NCBI GenBank assembly: GCA_023457715.1 | Contig: JAEWKR010000044.1 | Coordinates: forward strand, 1-27,771 | Reading direction: 5' to 3' | Origin: Verrucomicrobiota bacterium | GTDB lineage: Bacteria > Verrucomicrobiota > Verrucomicrobiia > Opitutales > Opitutaceae | Length of the DNA: 27,771 bases | Part shown: positions 17,041 to 25,064 of the stretch, one piece after another | How the letters are laid out: every line of letters starts with the position of its first letter | Numbering within the stretch: the stretch's first letter is position 1 | Notes under the pieces: model-generated | Databases searched by the model: none | Seen by the model: only the letters and a program-made list of their open reading frames with translations | What the model was told of the DNA's origin: nothing | Translations under genes and position numbers: made by a program

Positions 17041-17922
17041 ATGACGTTCCGTCCTCTCTTTGCCCGCCTCGGGCTTTTGCTGGCCCTTCCCGCGTCCGGC
17101 CTGGCCCAGCCGGCCGCCCAACGCGATGGCACCACCGCCAGCCTGCGCTTCGCCCACACGATGGAGTCGTCGCTCGAAAACGTTCCAGGCGGCGAAGTGA
17201 GCGTCACGTCGCTCGAATTCGCGGCCCGCGCCTCGGCCTCCCTTGGCGCGTCGACCCAGCTCCTCTTCGGAATCACCGCCGCCCAGCACGAACTCGATCT
17301 CCGCGGCCCGGCTGTTCTCCCGGCGCGCCTCCAGTCCGTCGGCCTGCCGGTGGGCGTGATGCAACGCGTCAATGACACCTGGCGCTGGTCGGTGATGCTG
17401 CAGCCCCGCTTCGCCGGCGCCCCCGAGGTCGGCGACGGCGGCTTTGATCTGCCCGTGATGGCCTTCGCCAGCTACCGCATGAGTCCGGAACTCACCTGGA
17501 CCTTCGGCCTGCGCTACAGCGCCCGTTCCAGCATCGAGGTCCTGCCGATCATCGGGTTCACCTGGAAATTCGATCCGGCTTGGGAGGCGCGGATCGCCTT
17601 CCCGGAAACCGGCGTCTACTACCGTCCGTCGCCGACGCTGACCCTCGCCGGCATTGTGGAACTGCAGGGCGGTGATTACCGGCTCGAACGTGATCCCCGT
17701 CCGCTCGGTGCCCGCCCCGGCGGTTCGCTGGACGACAGCTGGCTCGAGTACCGCGAAATCCGCGCCGGACTCTCCGCCCAGCACGAACTGGCCTCCGGCG
17801 TCACCTTGCGGGGCGACGCCGGCTACGCTTTCAGCCAGCGTTTCGAATACGAGCGTCTCGACCTCGAAGTCGAAGGCGAAGGAGCCCCTTATATCGCCCT
17901 CAGCCTCGTCGCCCGTTTCTAG
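17041..17922 (+). CDS. Outer-membrane beta-barrel protein (DUF6268-like)
   Basis: 293 residues from the ATG at 17041, where a signal peptide begins (MTFRPLFARLGLLLALPASGLAQ). The open frame continues upstream to 16900 but crosses the preceding terminator. The mature protein is a series of amphipathic strands with aromatic ends (WRWSVMLQPRF, LTWTFGLRYS, FTWKFDPAWEARIAFP, VYYRPSPTLTLAG) and finishes in a terminal Phe (SLVARF), the usual signal for outer-membrane insertion by the BAM complex. The pattern resembles DUF6268 family barrels, an assignment from memory. Function unknown. Codon use is even more C-ending than its neighbours. Confidence 0.75.
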   Translation: MTFRPLFARLGLLLALPASGLAQPAAQRDGTTASLRFAHTMESSLENVPGGEVSVTSLEFAARASASLGASTQLLFGITAAQHELDLRGPAVLPARLQSVGLPVGVMQRVNDTWRWSVMLQPRFAGAPEVGDGGFDLPVMAFASYRMSPELTWTFGLRYSARSSIEVLPIIGFTWKFDPAWEARIAFPETGVYYRPSPTLTLAGIVELQGGDYRLERDPRPLGARPGGSLDDSWLEYREIRAGLSAQHELASGVTLRGDAGYAFSQRFEYERLDLEVEGEGAPYIALSLVARF

Positions 17923-17935
17923 GCAGCGAAGCCCC

Positions 17936-18000
17936 AAAACCCCAAACCCAAAACCCAAAACCCCAAACTCAAAACCCAAAACCCAAAACCCAAAACTCAG
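17936..18000. repeat. CCCAAAA heptamer array
   Basis: About nine CCCAAAA-type units, with CCCCAAA and CTCAAAA variants, between the barrel-protein stop and the STAS-like gene. Identical units occur at about 305-335, 24387-24430 and 25430-25605. Confidence 0.85.
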
Positions 18001-18077
18001 CACCCGGGAATATTTCCGCCCCGCCAACGACCTAGGGTTGAACTCCGCGCCGGCCTGCACAACGTGCCCCACGTCGC

Positions 18078-18449
18078 ATGCCGGACCCCGAGATCCAAAT
18101 CACCTCTGACCTCCTGGTCATCACGCCGCGCGGTACCGCCTCGCGCGCGATGATCAGTGCGCTCGTGCAGCAGCATTATCCCAATCTGGGCGAACGTTCC
18201 ATCCTGTGGGACTTCTCGGGCGCCGACGTTTCCCAGATCAATCGGGAGGACCTCGACGCGATCGCTGCTGGCGCCCGCCAGGTCCTGTCCCCCGGGGTGT
18301 CTCGGAAAATCGGCTACGTCGTGTCGGATTCCGGTGCGTACGTGAAAGCCTGCAAATATTTCAACGCCGCCGTCGCCGCCGGCCTGCCGGCCGAATACGC
18401 CGTCTTCACCACCCGCGCCGCCGCCGAACAGTGGCTGAAAGCGCAGTGA
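18078..18449 (+). CDS. STAS/SpoIIAA-like small protein
   Basis: A 123-residue cytoplasmic protein with no signal peptide. The order of elements fits a STAS or SpoIIAA-like alpha/beta fold: an N-terminal strand (LLVITPRGTAS), a central buried strand (SILWDFSGAD) followed by a helix (REDLDAIAAGAR), a third strand (RKIGYVVSDSGA), and an end FTTRAAAEQWLKA typical of this group. Such proteins act as regulatory switches or bind small ligands; no kinase, anti-sigma factor or partner is next to it. The call is by fold pattern only. A 250-bp heptamer array follows its stop. Confidence 0.6.
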   Translation: MPDPEIQITSDLLVITPRGTASRAMISALVQQHYPNLGERSILWDFSGADVSQINREDLDAIAAGARQVLSPGVSRKIGYVVSDSGAYVKACKYFNAAVAAGLPAEYAVFTTRAAAEQWLKAQ

Positions 18450-18457
18450 GCTCCGGC

Positions 18458-18707
18458 GGGATGCAGGATGCGGGATGGGGGATGCGGGATGGGGATGCGG
18501 GATGCGGGATGCAGGATGCAGGATGCGGGATGCGGGATCCAGGATGCAGGATGCGGGATCCGCGATGCGCGATCCGGGATGCGGGATGCGGGATGCGGGA
18601 GCCGTGATGAGGGAGCCGTGATGCGGGAGCCGGGATGCAGGATGCGGGATGCAGGATGCGGGATGCAGGATGCAGGATGCGGGATACAGGCTGCGAGCTG
18701 CGAAAAT
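18458..18707. repeat. GGATGCG/GGATGCA heptamer array, about 250 bp
   Basis: Around 35 tandem 7-bp units, mainly GGATGCG and GGATGCA, with diverged units such as GGATCCG, GAGCCGT and GGATACA. The frames through it encode low-complexity MRDAGCG-type peptides and are not genes. It lies between the STAS-like gene and the permease gene's end module. Confidence 0.9.
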
Positions 18708-18718
18708 GACTCCTCTGC

Positions 18719-18750
18719 CATCTGAAATCTGAAATGCCCGCGCAGCGGGC
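18719..18750. repeat. Gene-end hairpin and heptamers of the permease
   Basis: The permease stop (18751-18753) abuts a GCCCGC-GCA-GCGGGC hairpin (18736-18750), followed on the coding strand by TTTCAGA heptamers. This is the same arrangement as at the TPR, AsmA-like and ATPase gene ends. Confidence 0.75.
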
Positions 18751-21435
18751 TCACTCCGCCTTCAACACCAGATTCGGGTCGATCCGCGCCGCCCGTAACG
18801 CCGGTAGCCACGCGGCCGCCATCGCCGCAAGCACCGCACACCCGACCGCCGCGAGGACCTGCACCAATCCCAGCGGCTGCAGCGTGGCGGCAAACGCCGG
18901 CGCCAACGGCAGCGCGCCCGCCACCACCAGTCCAGGCACGCTGCCCGCCAGCGCAAGCAAGGCCGCGTCTCGCAGCACCCGCCCGACCAGTCGCGTCGGC
19001 TCCGCGCCCAGCGCCATCCGCAGCGCCAGTTCGCGCTGCCGGACCATGATCATGTAGCCAAGCGACGCCGCCACCCCCGTCGCGGCCAGCACCAGTGCGC
19101 TCAACGCAAACGCCCCCGCCACATACGCGGCCGACCGCTGGTTCGCGGTCTCGTCCTGGATCCGCTCTGCGATCGTACGCCAGTTCTGGATCATCAGTCC
19201 CGGTTCCGCCCGCCCCAGCGCGGCGCGCAGCCCGCGCCGCACTTCCGCGTCCACCCCTTCGAACTGCACCCCGACGAAGCGCACTTCGCCGGGCGACTGC
19301 GCCAGCGGCAGGTACGCCAGCGCCGGGGGTTCCGCGTGCACGCCATTGGTGCGCGCATCGGCCACCACGCCGACGATCGTCCAGTCATCGTCCTGTGCGG
19401 TCGGCCCGAAGCCAAACCGCTGCCCCAGCGGGTCCGCCTCCCCGAAGATCTGCCGTGCCAGCGCCGCCGTCACGATCGCCACGCGCGGCGTGTTCGCCGT
19501 GTCCCCGGTCGTGAGGTCGCGGCCGCGCAGGAAGGGGGTGCCCGTCGTGGCAAAAAATCCCGGCTCGATCGCATCGGTCTGAAAACTGCCCGTGCGGACC
19601 TTGGCCTCGGCCGCGCGGAAGAAGAGCGTGGAGCGCGAAATGCTGCCCACCATCACTCCGCTCCCCGCAAACGTCACCCGCGTCACGCCCGGCACGCTCA
19701 ACGCCGCCTCGCGCAACCGCTCCCGCAAAGCCGGCAGCTGCGCCTCGCGGTAGCCGGCCGCCGCCGGATTCATCGCCGCGGTGACGAGTTGCCGCCGCGC
19801 GATCCCCGGATCCATCGTCAAGGTCGCCCGCAGCTGGCTCGCCAGCGAATGGGCGATCGCCACCAGCACCACCGCCAGCGCGAACTGCGTCGCCACCAGC
19901 CAGCGGCCGACCCGCACCGGACTGCGCCCCATCGTGCTGTTCAGGCTCACCGCGCCCGGAGCGAGGCGGGCGATCCACGCCAGCGGCGCCACCGACGCCG
20001 CCACGGTCGTGAGGACGCCCAGCACGATTGCCCCGGCCACCGCGCGCAGATCGAGCGCCAGCACATGGCCCGGCACCAGCCACCGCGCCGCGAGCGGCAG
20101 TAACCAGCTGGCCAATACGAGCCCGCCCACCACCCCCGCCGCGCTCAGCAGCAGGGCCTCGACCATCGTCAGCCGTCCCACGCGCCGCCGCCCCGCGCCC
20201 AGGGCCAGCCGCACCGCCAGCTCCCGGCCGCGAGCCATTGCCCGCACCAGGACCAGGCCCGAGACATTCACCCACGTCAGCAGCAGCATCACGCCCACCA
20301 CCGACCCGAGCAGCAGCCCCGGACCTGCGAAACCGCGCCGCGCCGTGGCATCGCCGGCGGGGCAGGGGACCAGCGTCAGCCGCTGCCGCTCGCGCCGGGT
20401 GCGTTCTTCGGGATCGGTGACCACCGTGGCGACCGCGTCGAGCTCCGGCTGGATCGCACGCCGCAGCAGCGGCTCCACCGGCCCCGGCTCCCGCGTGCGC
20501 AGCAGCACGCTCAGCCACGAAATCCGTTCGTCGCGGTTCCAGTCGGGATCGTTCGGCACTTCGGAGTTCGAGACCGCCTGCCGGTTGCCATTCCAGTTGA
20601 GCACCGGCTGCGCCGCCGTTGTGAACCACAGGTCGAGCGGACGCCCCACCGCCACGTCGCGAAAGCTCGCGGGCAGCACGCCGATGATCTCAACCCGCGT
20701 TCGATTCACGAGCAGTTCGCGACCCACGGCCGCTGCCGGTGTGCCAAAATTCGCCACCGCCCAGGCATGCCCCGCCACCGCCACCGCCCGGGCCTGCCCC
20801 ACGGCGTCATCCGCGGACTCGAACAGCCGGCCCGCCTCCGCCCCGACGCCCAGCGCCCGGAAGAAGTTTCCATTGACCAGCCGCAGGGTCGCGGCCGTCG
20901 GCGGCGCGCCGTCGATCGACACGATCCCGCGGCCTCGTCCGGTAAACGCCGCCAGCGTCTGCGACGGCAGCAGGGCTTCCAGGCGCTGTGCCGTCCCCCG
21001 GCTGACCCAGTGCAGGGTCGGATCCCCGCCTTGCACGCCATGGAGCTCGCGCGCCGCCGGCACCGCCAGCGGACGGAACATCACGATATCCACCAGCTGA
21101 TACACCGCGATCGCCGTGCCCAGCCCCAGCGACAGCACCGCGACCGTGCCCACGAGAAAGAAGGGGCGGCGCCGCAGCGCCCGCCAGGACACGGTGACGT
21201 CGTTGCGCAGCGCGTCGAGCCACGCAAAACCGGCCTGCTCGTATACCTGCTCGCGATGCCGGCTCGCGTTGCCCAGCTGGAGATGCGCCTGCCGTTCCGC
21301 CTCCGCCTCGCTGCAACCCTCGCGGATCAGCCGCGCCTTGAGCTCGTCGAAATGAAACGCGAGCTCCTCGTCGAAGCGCTCGACCACCCGCCGCCGGCCC
21401 AGCAGATCCCGGCACCTGGAGAAAAAAGCGCGCAT
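18751..21435 (-). CDS. ADOP-type FtsX/MacB-like ABC permease
   Basis: 894 residues from the ATG at 21435, which has a GGAGG about 10 bp upstream; the open frame extends further into the PadR gene but that part is out of frame with it. Residues 1-75 form the cytoplasmic prefix domain seen in PadR-linked permeases (FDEELAFHFDELKARLIREG). A first membrane helix lies at about 91-113, followed by a large extracytoplasmic MacB-like core. FtsX helices lie in the middle (GVMLLLTWVNVSGLVLVRAMARGRELAVRLALG) and again near the C-terminus (MIMVRQRELALRMALG). The duplicated FtsX block with no ATPase nearby fits the acidobacterial duplicated orphan permease (ADOP) family. Substrate unknown. Confidence 0.88.
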   Translation of the reverse strand: MRAFFSRCRDLLGRRRVVERFDEELAFHFDELKARLIREGCSEAEAERQAHLQLGNASRHREQVYEQAGFAWLDALRNDVTVSWRALRRRPFFLVGTVAVLSLGLGTAIAVYQLVDIVMFRPLAVPAARELHGVQGGDPTLHWVSRGTAQRLEALLPSQTLAAFTGRGRGIVSIDGAPPTAATLRLVNGNFFRALGVGAEAGRLFESADDAVGQARAVAVAGHAWAVANFGTPAAAVGRELLVNRTRVEIIGVLPASFRDVAVGRPLDLWFTTAAQPVLNWNGNRQAVSNSEVPNDPDWNRDERISWLSVLLRTREPGPVEPLLRRAIQPELDAVATVVTDPEERTRRERQRLTLVPCPAGDATARRGFAGPGLLLGSVVGVMLLLTWVNVSGLVLVRAMARGRELAVRLALGAGRRRVGRLTMVEALLLSAAGVVGGLVLASWLLPLAARWLVPGHVLALDLRAVAGAIVLGVLTTVAASVAPLAWIARLAPGAVSLNSTMGRSPVRVGRWLVATQFALAVVLVAIAHSLASQLRATLTMDPGIARRQLVTAAMNPAAAGYREAQLPALRERLREAALSVPGVTRVTFAGSGVMVGSISRSTLFFRAAEAKVRTGSFQTDAIEPGFFATTGTPFLRGRDLTTGDTANTPRVAIVTAALARQIFGEADPLGQRFGFGPTAQDDDWTIVGVVADARTNGVHAEPPALAYLPLAQSPGEVRFVGVQFEGVDAEVRRGLRAALGRAEPGLMIQNWRTIAERIQDETANQRSAAYVAGAFALSALVLAATGVAASLGYMIMVRQRELALRMALGAEPTRLVGRVLRDAALLALAGSVPGLVVAGALPLAPAFAATLQPLGLVQVLAAVGCAVLAAMAAAWLPALRAARIDPNLVLKAE

Positions 21436-21437
21436 GC

Positions 21438-21785
21438 TCAGGCCCTCCTCGGTGCACCGATGACCGCGTTCACCGCCGCGCTCATCCGGTTCCAATAGTC
21501 GATCTCGGTCGCGAGATGCTTTTGCCCCGCCTTGGTCAGCGCGTAGAACCGCGCCCGCCGGTTGTTGTCGCTCACGCCCCAATCCGAGCTGATCCAGCCC
21601 TTCTGCTCCAACCGCAGCAGCGCCGGATACACCGTCCCATGATTCAGGGCCACCGTGTCTCCCGACACCTGCTCGATCCGCCGCGCGATGCCAAACCCGT
21701 GCAACGTCCCCAGGCTGTCGAGGGTCTTGAGAATCAACAGGTCGAGCGTGCCCTGCAGCAGCTCCTCGTGTTTTGCCTCACTCAT
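21438..21785 (-). CDS. PadR-family transcriptional regulator
   Basis: 115 residues from the ATG at 21785; a TTG start at 21797 would place the start inside a palindrome. Typical PadR beginning (EELLQGTLDLLILKTLDSLGTLHGFGIARRIEQ), the winged helix (NHGTVYPALLRLEQKGWISSDWG), the Arg-rich wing (NNRRARFYALTKAG) and a short C-terminal dimerisation helix. PadR proteins usually repress their own operon and respond to small molecules or stress. Its stop is two bases before the permease ATG, so the two form one operon. An 18-bp perfect palindrome lies 10 bp before the start. Confidence 0.92.
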   Translation of the reverse strand: MSEAKHEELLQGTLDLLILKTLDSLGTLHGFGIARRIEQVSGDTVALNHGTVYPALLRLEQKGWISSDWGVSDNNRRARFYALTKAGQKHLATEIDYWNRMSAAVNAVIGAPRRA

Positions 21786-21822
21786 ATTGCCTATCAACAG
21801 GAGCTCCTGTTGGATGTCAATA
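21785..21822 (-). promoter_or_regulatory. Palindromic operator candidate upstream of padR
   Basis: CAACAGGAGCTCCTGTTG (21795-21812) is a perfect 18-bp palindrome. It is flanked symmetrically, five bases out on each side, by TATTG (21785-21789) and CAATA (21818-21822). The position just ahead of the PadR start suits autorepression. The central GGAG may also serve as ribosome-binding site. Confidence 0.6.
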
Positions 21823-21827
21823 GAAGT

Positions 21828-22131
21828 CCCGCTGCGCGGGAATTTCAGATTTCAAATTTCAGATTTCAGATTCCCGCCGCCCGCTCGGGTACGCGGAATG
21901 CCTTGGCTCTACCGCCCCTTCTCCCCCGCAGGGGTGAACGCCACGTGCCACCCGAATCGATCGCTCGCTCCAATCTCAAATCTCAAATCTCAAATTTCAA
22001 ATCTCAAATCCCAGATCCTGCCTTGGCTCTGCCACCACTCCTTCTGCCCCGCACGCAGTGAACGCCACCTGCCACCCCAATCGATCGCCCGCTCCAATCT
22101 CAAATCTCAAATTTCAAATCTCAAATCCCAA
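21828..22131. repeat. Hairpin/heptamer module and a duplicated 120-bp unit
   Basis: CCCGC-TGC-GCGGG (21828-21840) precedes TTTCAGA/TTTCAAA heptamers up to about 21874. Two diverged copies of a unit then start at 21901 and 22021, 120 bp apart: CCTTGGCTCT, then GTGAACGCCAC, AATCGATCG and a TCTCAAA heptamer array. The second copy ends at the phospholipase gene's stop. No gene is seen. Confidence 0.8.
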
Positions 22132-23814
22132 TTACAGCATCGGCGTCAACGGCGACCCCACGGCCTTGTACAACCGCGTCATGATCTCCTTCGTGCTCAG
22201 GCCCGGCGCGGCCCCCGGGAACGCGCCCACCTCGCGATAGTGCTCGTGAAACGCCGGGTGATCGACCGGCACCGCCGGCCGCCCCGGCTTCAACTCGAAA
22301 CTGCTCGTGTTCTGAATCGGCCACACGTCGATCGGGGACCATGCGGCGACGCCCCCGATCAGCCCGTTGACCACGTCCAGGCGCAGCGGCAACGGCCGAC
22401 GCGCGACGATCCAGCTGTTGCCCGTCTCCAGGTCCCGCTCGATTTCCGCGCGCAGCCGGCCCGCGAAACCCGCATCCTCGATCAACACGCCCACCTCCGT
22501 ATTCAGATTCTCCGAACGGGGATCGAGGTTGTAGGAGCCGACGAAGGCGACGTCATCATCCACCACCAGGCACTTCGCATGCACGCAGAGCCATGGCGCC
22601 GGTGCGTCCGCCGCGGCTCCCGGCCTCCGCGCCAGCATGGCCAGCTCCGGCTCGGTCGGAAACAACGCCGGCAGCGCCGCGGGCCGCGGTTTGAACTCAT
22701 GGATTTGCAGCCCCACATCCTGGATGTAACGGTTGCGCAGCCGGTAATTGGCGGAGTACGCGTACAGGTTGTCGGTCGACGCGAAACTGTTGGTGCTCAC
22801 CCGCACGCTGACCCCGCGTCGGCGCAGGCCCCTGAACAGCTCCGTCGCCCGGCCGCTGAGCACGAGATACGGCGTTTGCACGACGACCTCACGGCGCGCC
22901 TCGCTGACCGCCTGGCCCAGCGCCTCCGCCGTCCCCTTGGCCGCAGCCCCGCTCCCTGGCTCGTTGGCCGCCGCAACCCGCGCCGCTTTCCCAGGGGGGT
23001 CGTGGAGAAAACGCACCTTCGCGACCGGCCGCAGCTCCTCGCGCGCAAACCGGCGAAACCCTTCCGCGTCGTCCGCCTGGGCGCTCAGCGCCGGATAGAA
23101 CGGGCCGAACGCATAGTCCGAGGCCGCGTCGAACCGGCGGAAACCGCCCCGCCGGATCGCCGCCGCGACATCCTTCAACGCGCCCGTGGCCACGACCTCC
23201 CGGTACCCCCAGAATGCCTCGAACTGCGCGCCGGCCTCGTGCACCACCGGCCCCGTCAGCAGCACGTCACGGTCGTGAAAATTGAGGCCCGGCGACAGGT
23301 GAAAGTAGGTGTTCTCGATGTTGCGCCCGCCGGTGATGAGGAACGTATCGTCCACCAGCATCACCTTGCTGTGCATCCGCTGGTTCACGGCGCGAAACGA
23401 GTGCATCGCCTTGAACACGGTGCGCCAGAGTCCCGGCTTCATCCGCGAGGCGGTCGGCCGGTAATGCCGGATCTCGAGGTTCGGATGGGCGGTCGCCAGG
23501 AACGCGCCGATCGCCGGATCCTGATCCGAGAACATGTGATCCGCGATCACCCGCACCCGGACGCCCCGCCGGGCCGCCTGGAGCAGTTCCCAGATCATCA
23601 TCCGGCCCGCCTCGTCGTTGGACCAGATGAACGTCTGGATTTCGACCGAACGTGTCGCCGTGCGGATCAGGTGGAGACGCAGCACGAGCGCTTCCCTGCC
23701 GTCCTTCAGCAATGCCGCCCGGTGCACCCCCGGGTTCGAGCCAGCCGACTCGAGCTCGGCGCCCCACGTCCCGCCGGCGGCGAGCAGCCACAAAATCCAA
23801 ATCCAAACCCGCAT
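22132..23814 (-). CDS. Phospholipase D family protein (two HKD motifs)
   Basis: 560 residues from the ATG at 23814, which begins an apparent signal peptide (MRVWIWILWLLAAGGTWG); a longer frame to 23937 is open but unlike protein. Two catalytic HxKx4D motifs are intact: HSKVMLVD (H148, K150, D155), followed by GGRNIEN, and HAKCLVVD (H412, K414, D419), followed by GSYNLDPRSENLN. The length and pair of motifs match PLD-superfamily phosphatidyltransferases and phospholipases such as the cardiolipin synthase C-like group. The exported location suggests action on envelope phospholipids; whether it synthesises or hydrolyses is undecided. Stands alone between repeat-rich gaps. Confidence 0.88.
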   Translation of the reverse strand: MRVWIWILWLLAAGGTWGAELESAGSNPGVHRAALLKDGREALVLRLHLIRTATRSVEIQTFIWSNDEAGRMMIWELLQAARRGVRVRVIADHMFSDQDPAIGAFLATAHPNLEIRHYRPTASRMKPGLWRTVFKAMHSFRAVNQRMHSKVMLVDDTFLITGGRNIENTYFHLSPGLNFHDRDVLLTGPVVHEAGAQFEAFWGYREVVATGALKDVAAAIRRGGFRRFDAASDYAFGPFYPALSAQADDAEGFRRFAREELRPVAKVRFLHDPPGKAARVAAANEPGSGAAAKGTAEALGQAVSEARREVVVQTPYLVLSGRATELFRGLRRRGVSVRVSTNSFASTDNLYAYSANYRLRNRYIQDVGLQIHEFKPRPAALPALFPTEPELAMLARRPGAAADAPAPWLCVHAKCLVVDDDVAFVGSYNLDPRSENLNTEVGVLIEDAGFAGRLRAEIERDLETGNSWIVARRPLPLRLDVVNGLIGGVAAWSPIDVWPIQNTSSFELKPGRPAVPVDHPAFHEHYREVGAFPGAAPGLSTKEIMTRLYKAVGSPLTPML

Positions 23815-23906
23815 CCCCAAGCACCTACACCTCCCGCTGGCTCGATGGCAAACCCGTAGGCCTGGGATGGTGCGAAGAGCGCCAGCGATTCGATCTGCCC
23901 TCCGCG

Positions 23907-24158
23907 TCAGCGATGCGGGCACCCCGGCCAGCAGCACGGCCTCCGCAGCCCGCGGTGCATCTTATCGATCCCCACCGCGATCCGCCGCCTCCGCGTCGCC
24001 TCGTGCTTCGCTGAAGTCACCCAGCAAATCCACTCGTTGCGGGCGAGGGGAGTGAAGCTCGCCCACAACCGCGCCGCCGTTGCGTCCGCGCCAATCGCCG
24101 CTCCCAGATCGCCCGGGAGTTCATGCACCGTTCCACCTGCGAGCGTCGAAGTCGCCAT
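23907..24158 (-). CDS. YdeI/OmpD-associated family protein
   Basis: 83 residues from the ATG at 24158. The sequence matches the small C-terminal YdeI/OmpD-associated module: a GGTVHELPGDLGAAI start, then TPLARNEWICWVTSAKHEATRRRRI, and the characteristic end KMHRGLRRPCCWPGCPHR. These proteins are cytoplasmic, of poorly defined function, sometimes linked to resistance to cationic peptides. The end is complete, so the gene seems intact. The frame stays open upstream of the ATG but loses similarity. The gene overlaps nothing; the phospholipase start is about 90 bp downstream. Confidence 0.75.
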   Translation of the reverse strand: MATSTLAGGTVHELPGDLGAAIGADATAARLWASFTPLARNEWICWVTSAKHEATRRRRIAVGIDKMHRGLRRPCCWPGCPHR

Positions 24159-24456
24159 GCCCCGAGAGAAAGAATCCGCACCGCTCCAATAGCAAACCCG
24201 CAGCACCCGTACCACCCACCCGCCCTAACGCCTACCGTTTTCAGCCTGCAGCGCTCACGGAGACCGCGTCCCGCGGCGTATCGGCTGCAACAAATCCCGG
24301 CGATTGCCGCACAGATCGCCAAACACCGCCACGATAGCCGAGCGCAGGCCGAGGGCGGAAAAGCTGACCCCAGCCGTACGCCCAACCCAAAACCCAAAAC
24401 CCAAAACCCAAAACTCAAACCCCAAAACTCAGAACGTAGCGGGGAGCGGGCGACGG
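24159..24456. other. Gene-free spacer with CCCAAAA heptamers
   Basis: About 300 bp without a convincing gene. CCCAAAA heptamers occupy about 24387-24430. A CCCTAAC at 24223-24229 (GTTAGGG on the minus strand) could be the far core of a decayed attC whose near core is the GGCTAAC at the hicA-like stop, but its flanks do not match well. Confidence 0.5.
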
Positions 24457-24457
24457 G

Positions 24458-24619
24458 TTAGCCCTCTGAGGTGGTAGCAGGGGCGAGTGACTTGATAATC
24501 TTCTTCGCCAAAAACTCGTTGATCTCTCGGTGCCGCGGAACTGGCTCGGACTTCGCCCCGTGCCTCAGCAAGGTGCATCCGCTCCGCTCAAGCTCGGCGA
24601 CCAAGTCGCGGTGCTTCAT
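24458..24619 (-). pseudogene. HicA-like toxin lacking the catalytic-histidine segment
   Basis: A 53-residue frame: MKHRDLVAELERSGCTLLRHGAK, then directly SEPVPRHREINEFLAKKII. Intact HicA toxins have 10-13 residues between these blocks, with the catalytic His of the dsRBD-like fold (typically GAKHDWYxNP). Here that stretch is gone in frame, leaving the surrounding sequence perfectly recognisable. The product is very unlikely to cut mRNA. The start ATG overlaps the HicB stop (ATGA). The TAA stop lies inside a GGCTAAC core that resembles an attC R'' site. It could instead be a folded remnant that binds HicB. Confidence 0.75.
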
Positions 24620-24807
24620 GCCACTTCCAATTCCGCGACTTTCCGTATCCCTGGAATGTCCTCCCTTGCGAACATCTCGTGGAGGTCGCGCAAGTGGGCC
24701 TTAAGGTCCTCGAGATCCTCTCCTTGCGTCCAGTGATCGGGGTGCGAGTTCAGGTATCCGAGGTACTTCCCGTCGGACTCTTTCCAATAAGTGAACGTCG
24801 CCTTCAT
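24616..24807 (-). CDS. HicB-family antitoxin (partner of the deleted HicA)
   Basis: 63 residues from the ATG at 24807 (a TTG at 24816 is possible). MKATFTYWKESDGKYLGYLNSHPDHWTQGEDLEDLKAHLRDL is the usual partial-RNase-H HicB fold, with the GYLN-x-x-PDHWTQGE-x-LEDL pattern. No DNA-binding domain is fused, so it is the short type. Complete and undamaged. Upstream by 44 bp ends the second HicA, so the two modules are in tandem on the same strand. Confidence 0.85.
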   Translation of the reverse strand: MKATFTYWKESDGKYLGYLNSHPDHWTQGEDLEDLKAHLRDLHEMFAREDIPGIRKVAELEVA

Positions 24808-24851
24808 ACGTGGCAAGGATGCACACCGGACTACGGAATGCGAGCCTGAGC

Positions 24852-25064
24852 CTAGACGTCGCGTGGGGTAAGACCAGTATGCTTCGCGACCCGCGCCATC
24901 ATCTTGGGGCCGATCTCGTCGCTGTCATGAAAGGCAAAAACGAAATCTGGCCAGCCCGTTCGAGACAGGACGCGATGCGATCCAGTCTGCCGCTTGACGT
25001 GCCAACCGAGGCGCAAGAGGGCGGCGAGAACAACGCGCGCCTTTCTCGCACCCCACGTGCTCAT
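24852..25064 (-). CDS. HicA-family mRNA interferase toxin (intact)
   Basis: 70 residues. The dsRBD-like HicA fold is complete: KARVVLAALLRLGWHVKRQTGSHRVLSR with catalytic H30 in GSHR, then FVFAFHDSDEIGPKMMARVAKHTGLTP. This subtype (W-x-x-x-KARxVLAALLRLGW) differs from its truncated neighbour, so the two are not recent duplicates. HicA cleaves mRNA in the cytoplasm and is held by HicB. The ATG overlaps the HicB stop by ATGA. It is the only one of four toxins in the array that looks functional. Confidence 0.9.
   Translation of the reverse strand: MSTWGARKARVVLAALLRLGWHVKRQTGSHRVLSRTGWPDFVFAFHDSDEIGPKMMARVAKHTGLTPRDV

Noticed and set aside
18458..18707. Possible CRISPR array
   Set aside because: The units are 7 bp with no unique spacers and no cas genes nearby.
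18468..18725. Cys-rich repeat peptide (MRDAGCG units)
   Set aside because: It is a direct translation of the 7-bp array, with no start signal and no function-like pattern.
24017..24418. Leftward 133-codon frame beside the YdeI-like gene
   Set aside because: Its start lies in CCCAAAA repeats and its end is out of frame with the recognisable YdeI-like protein.
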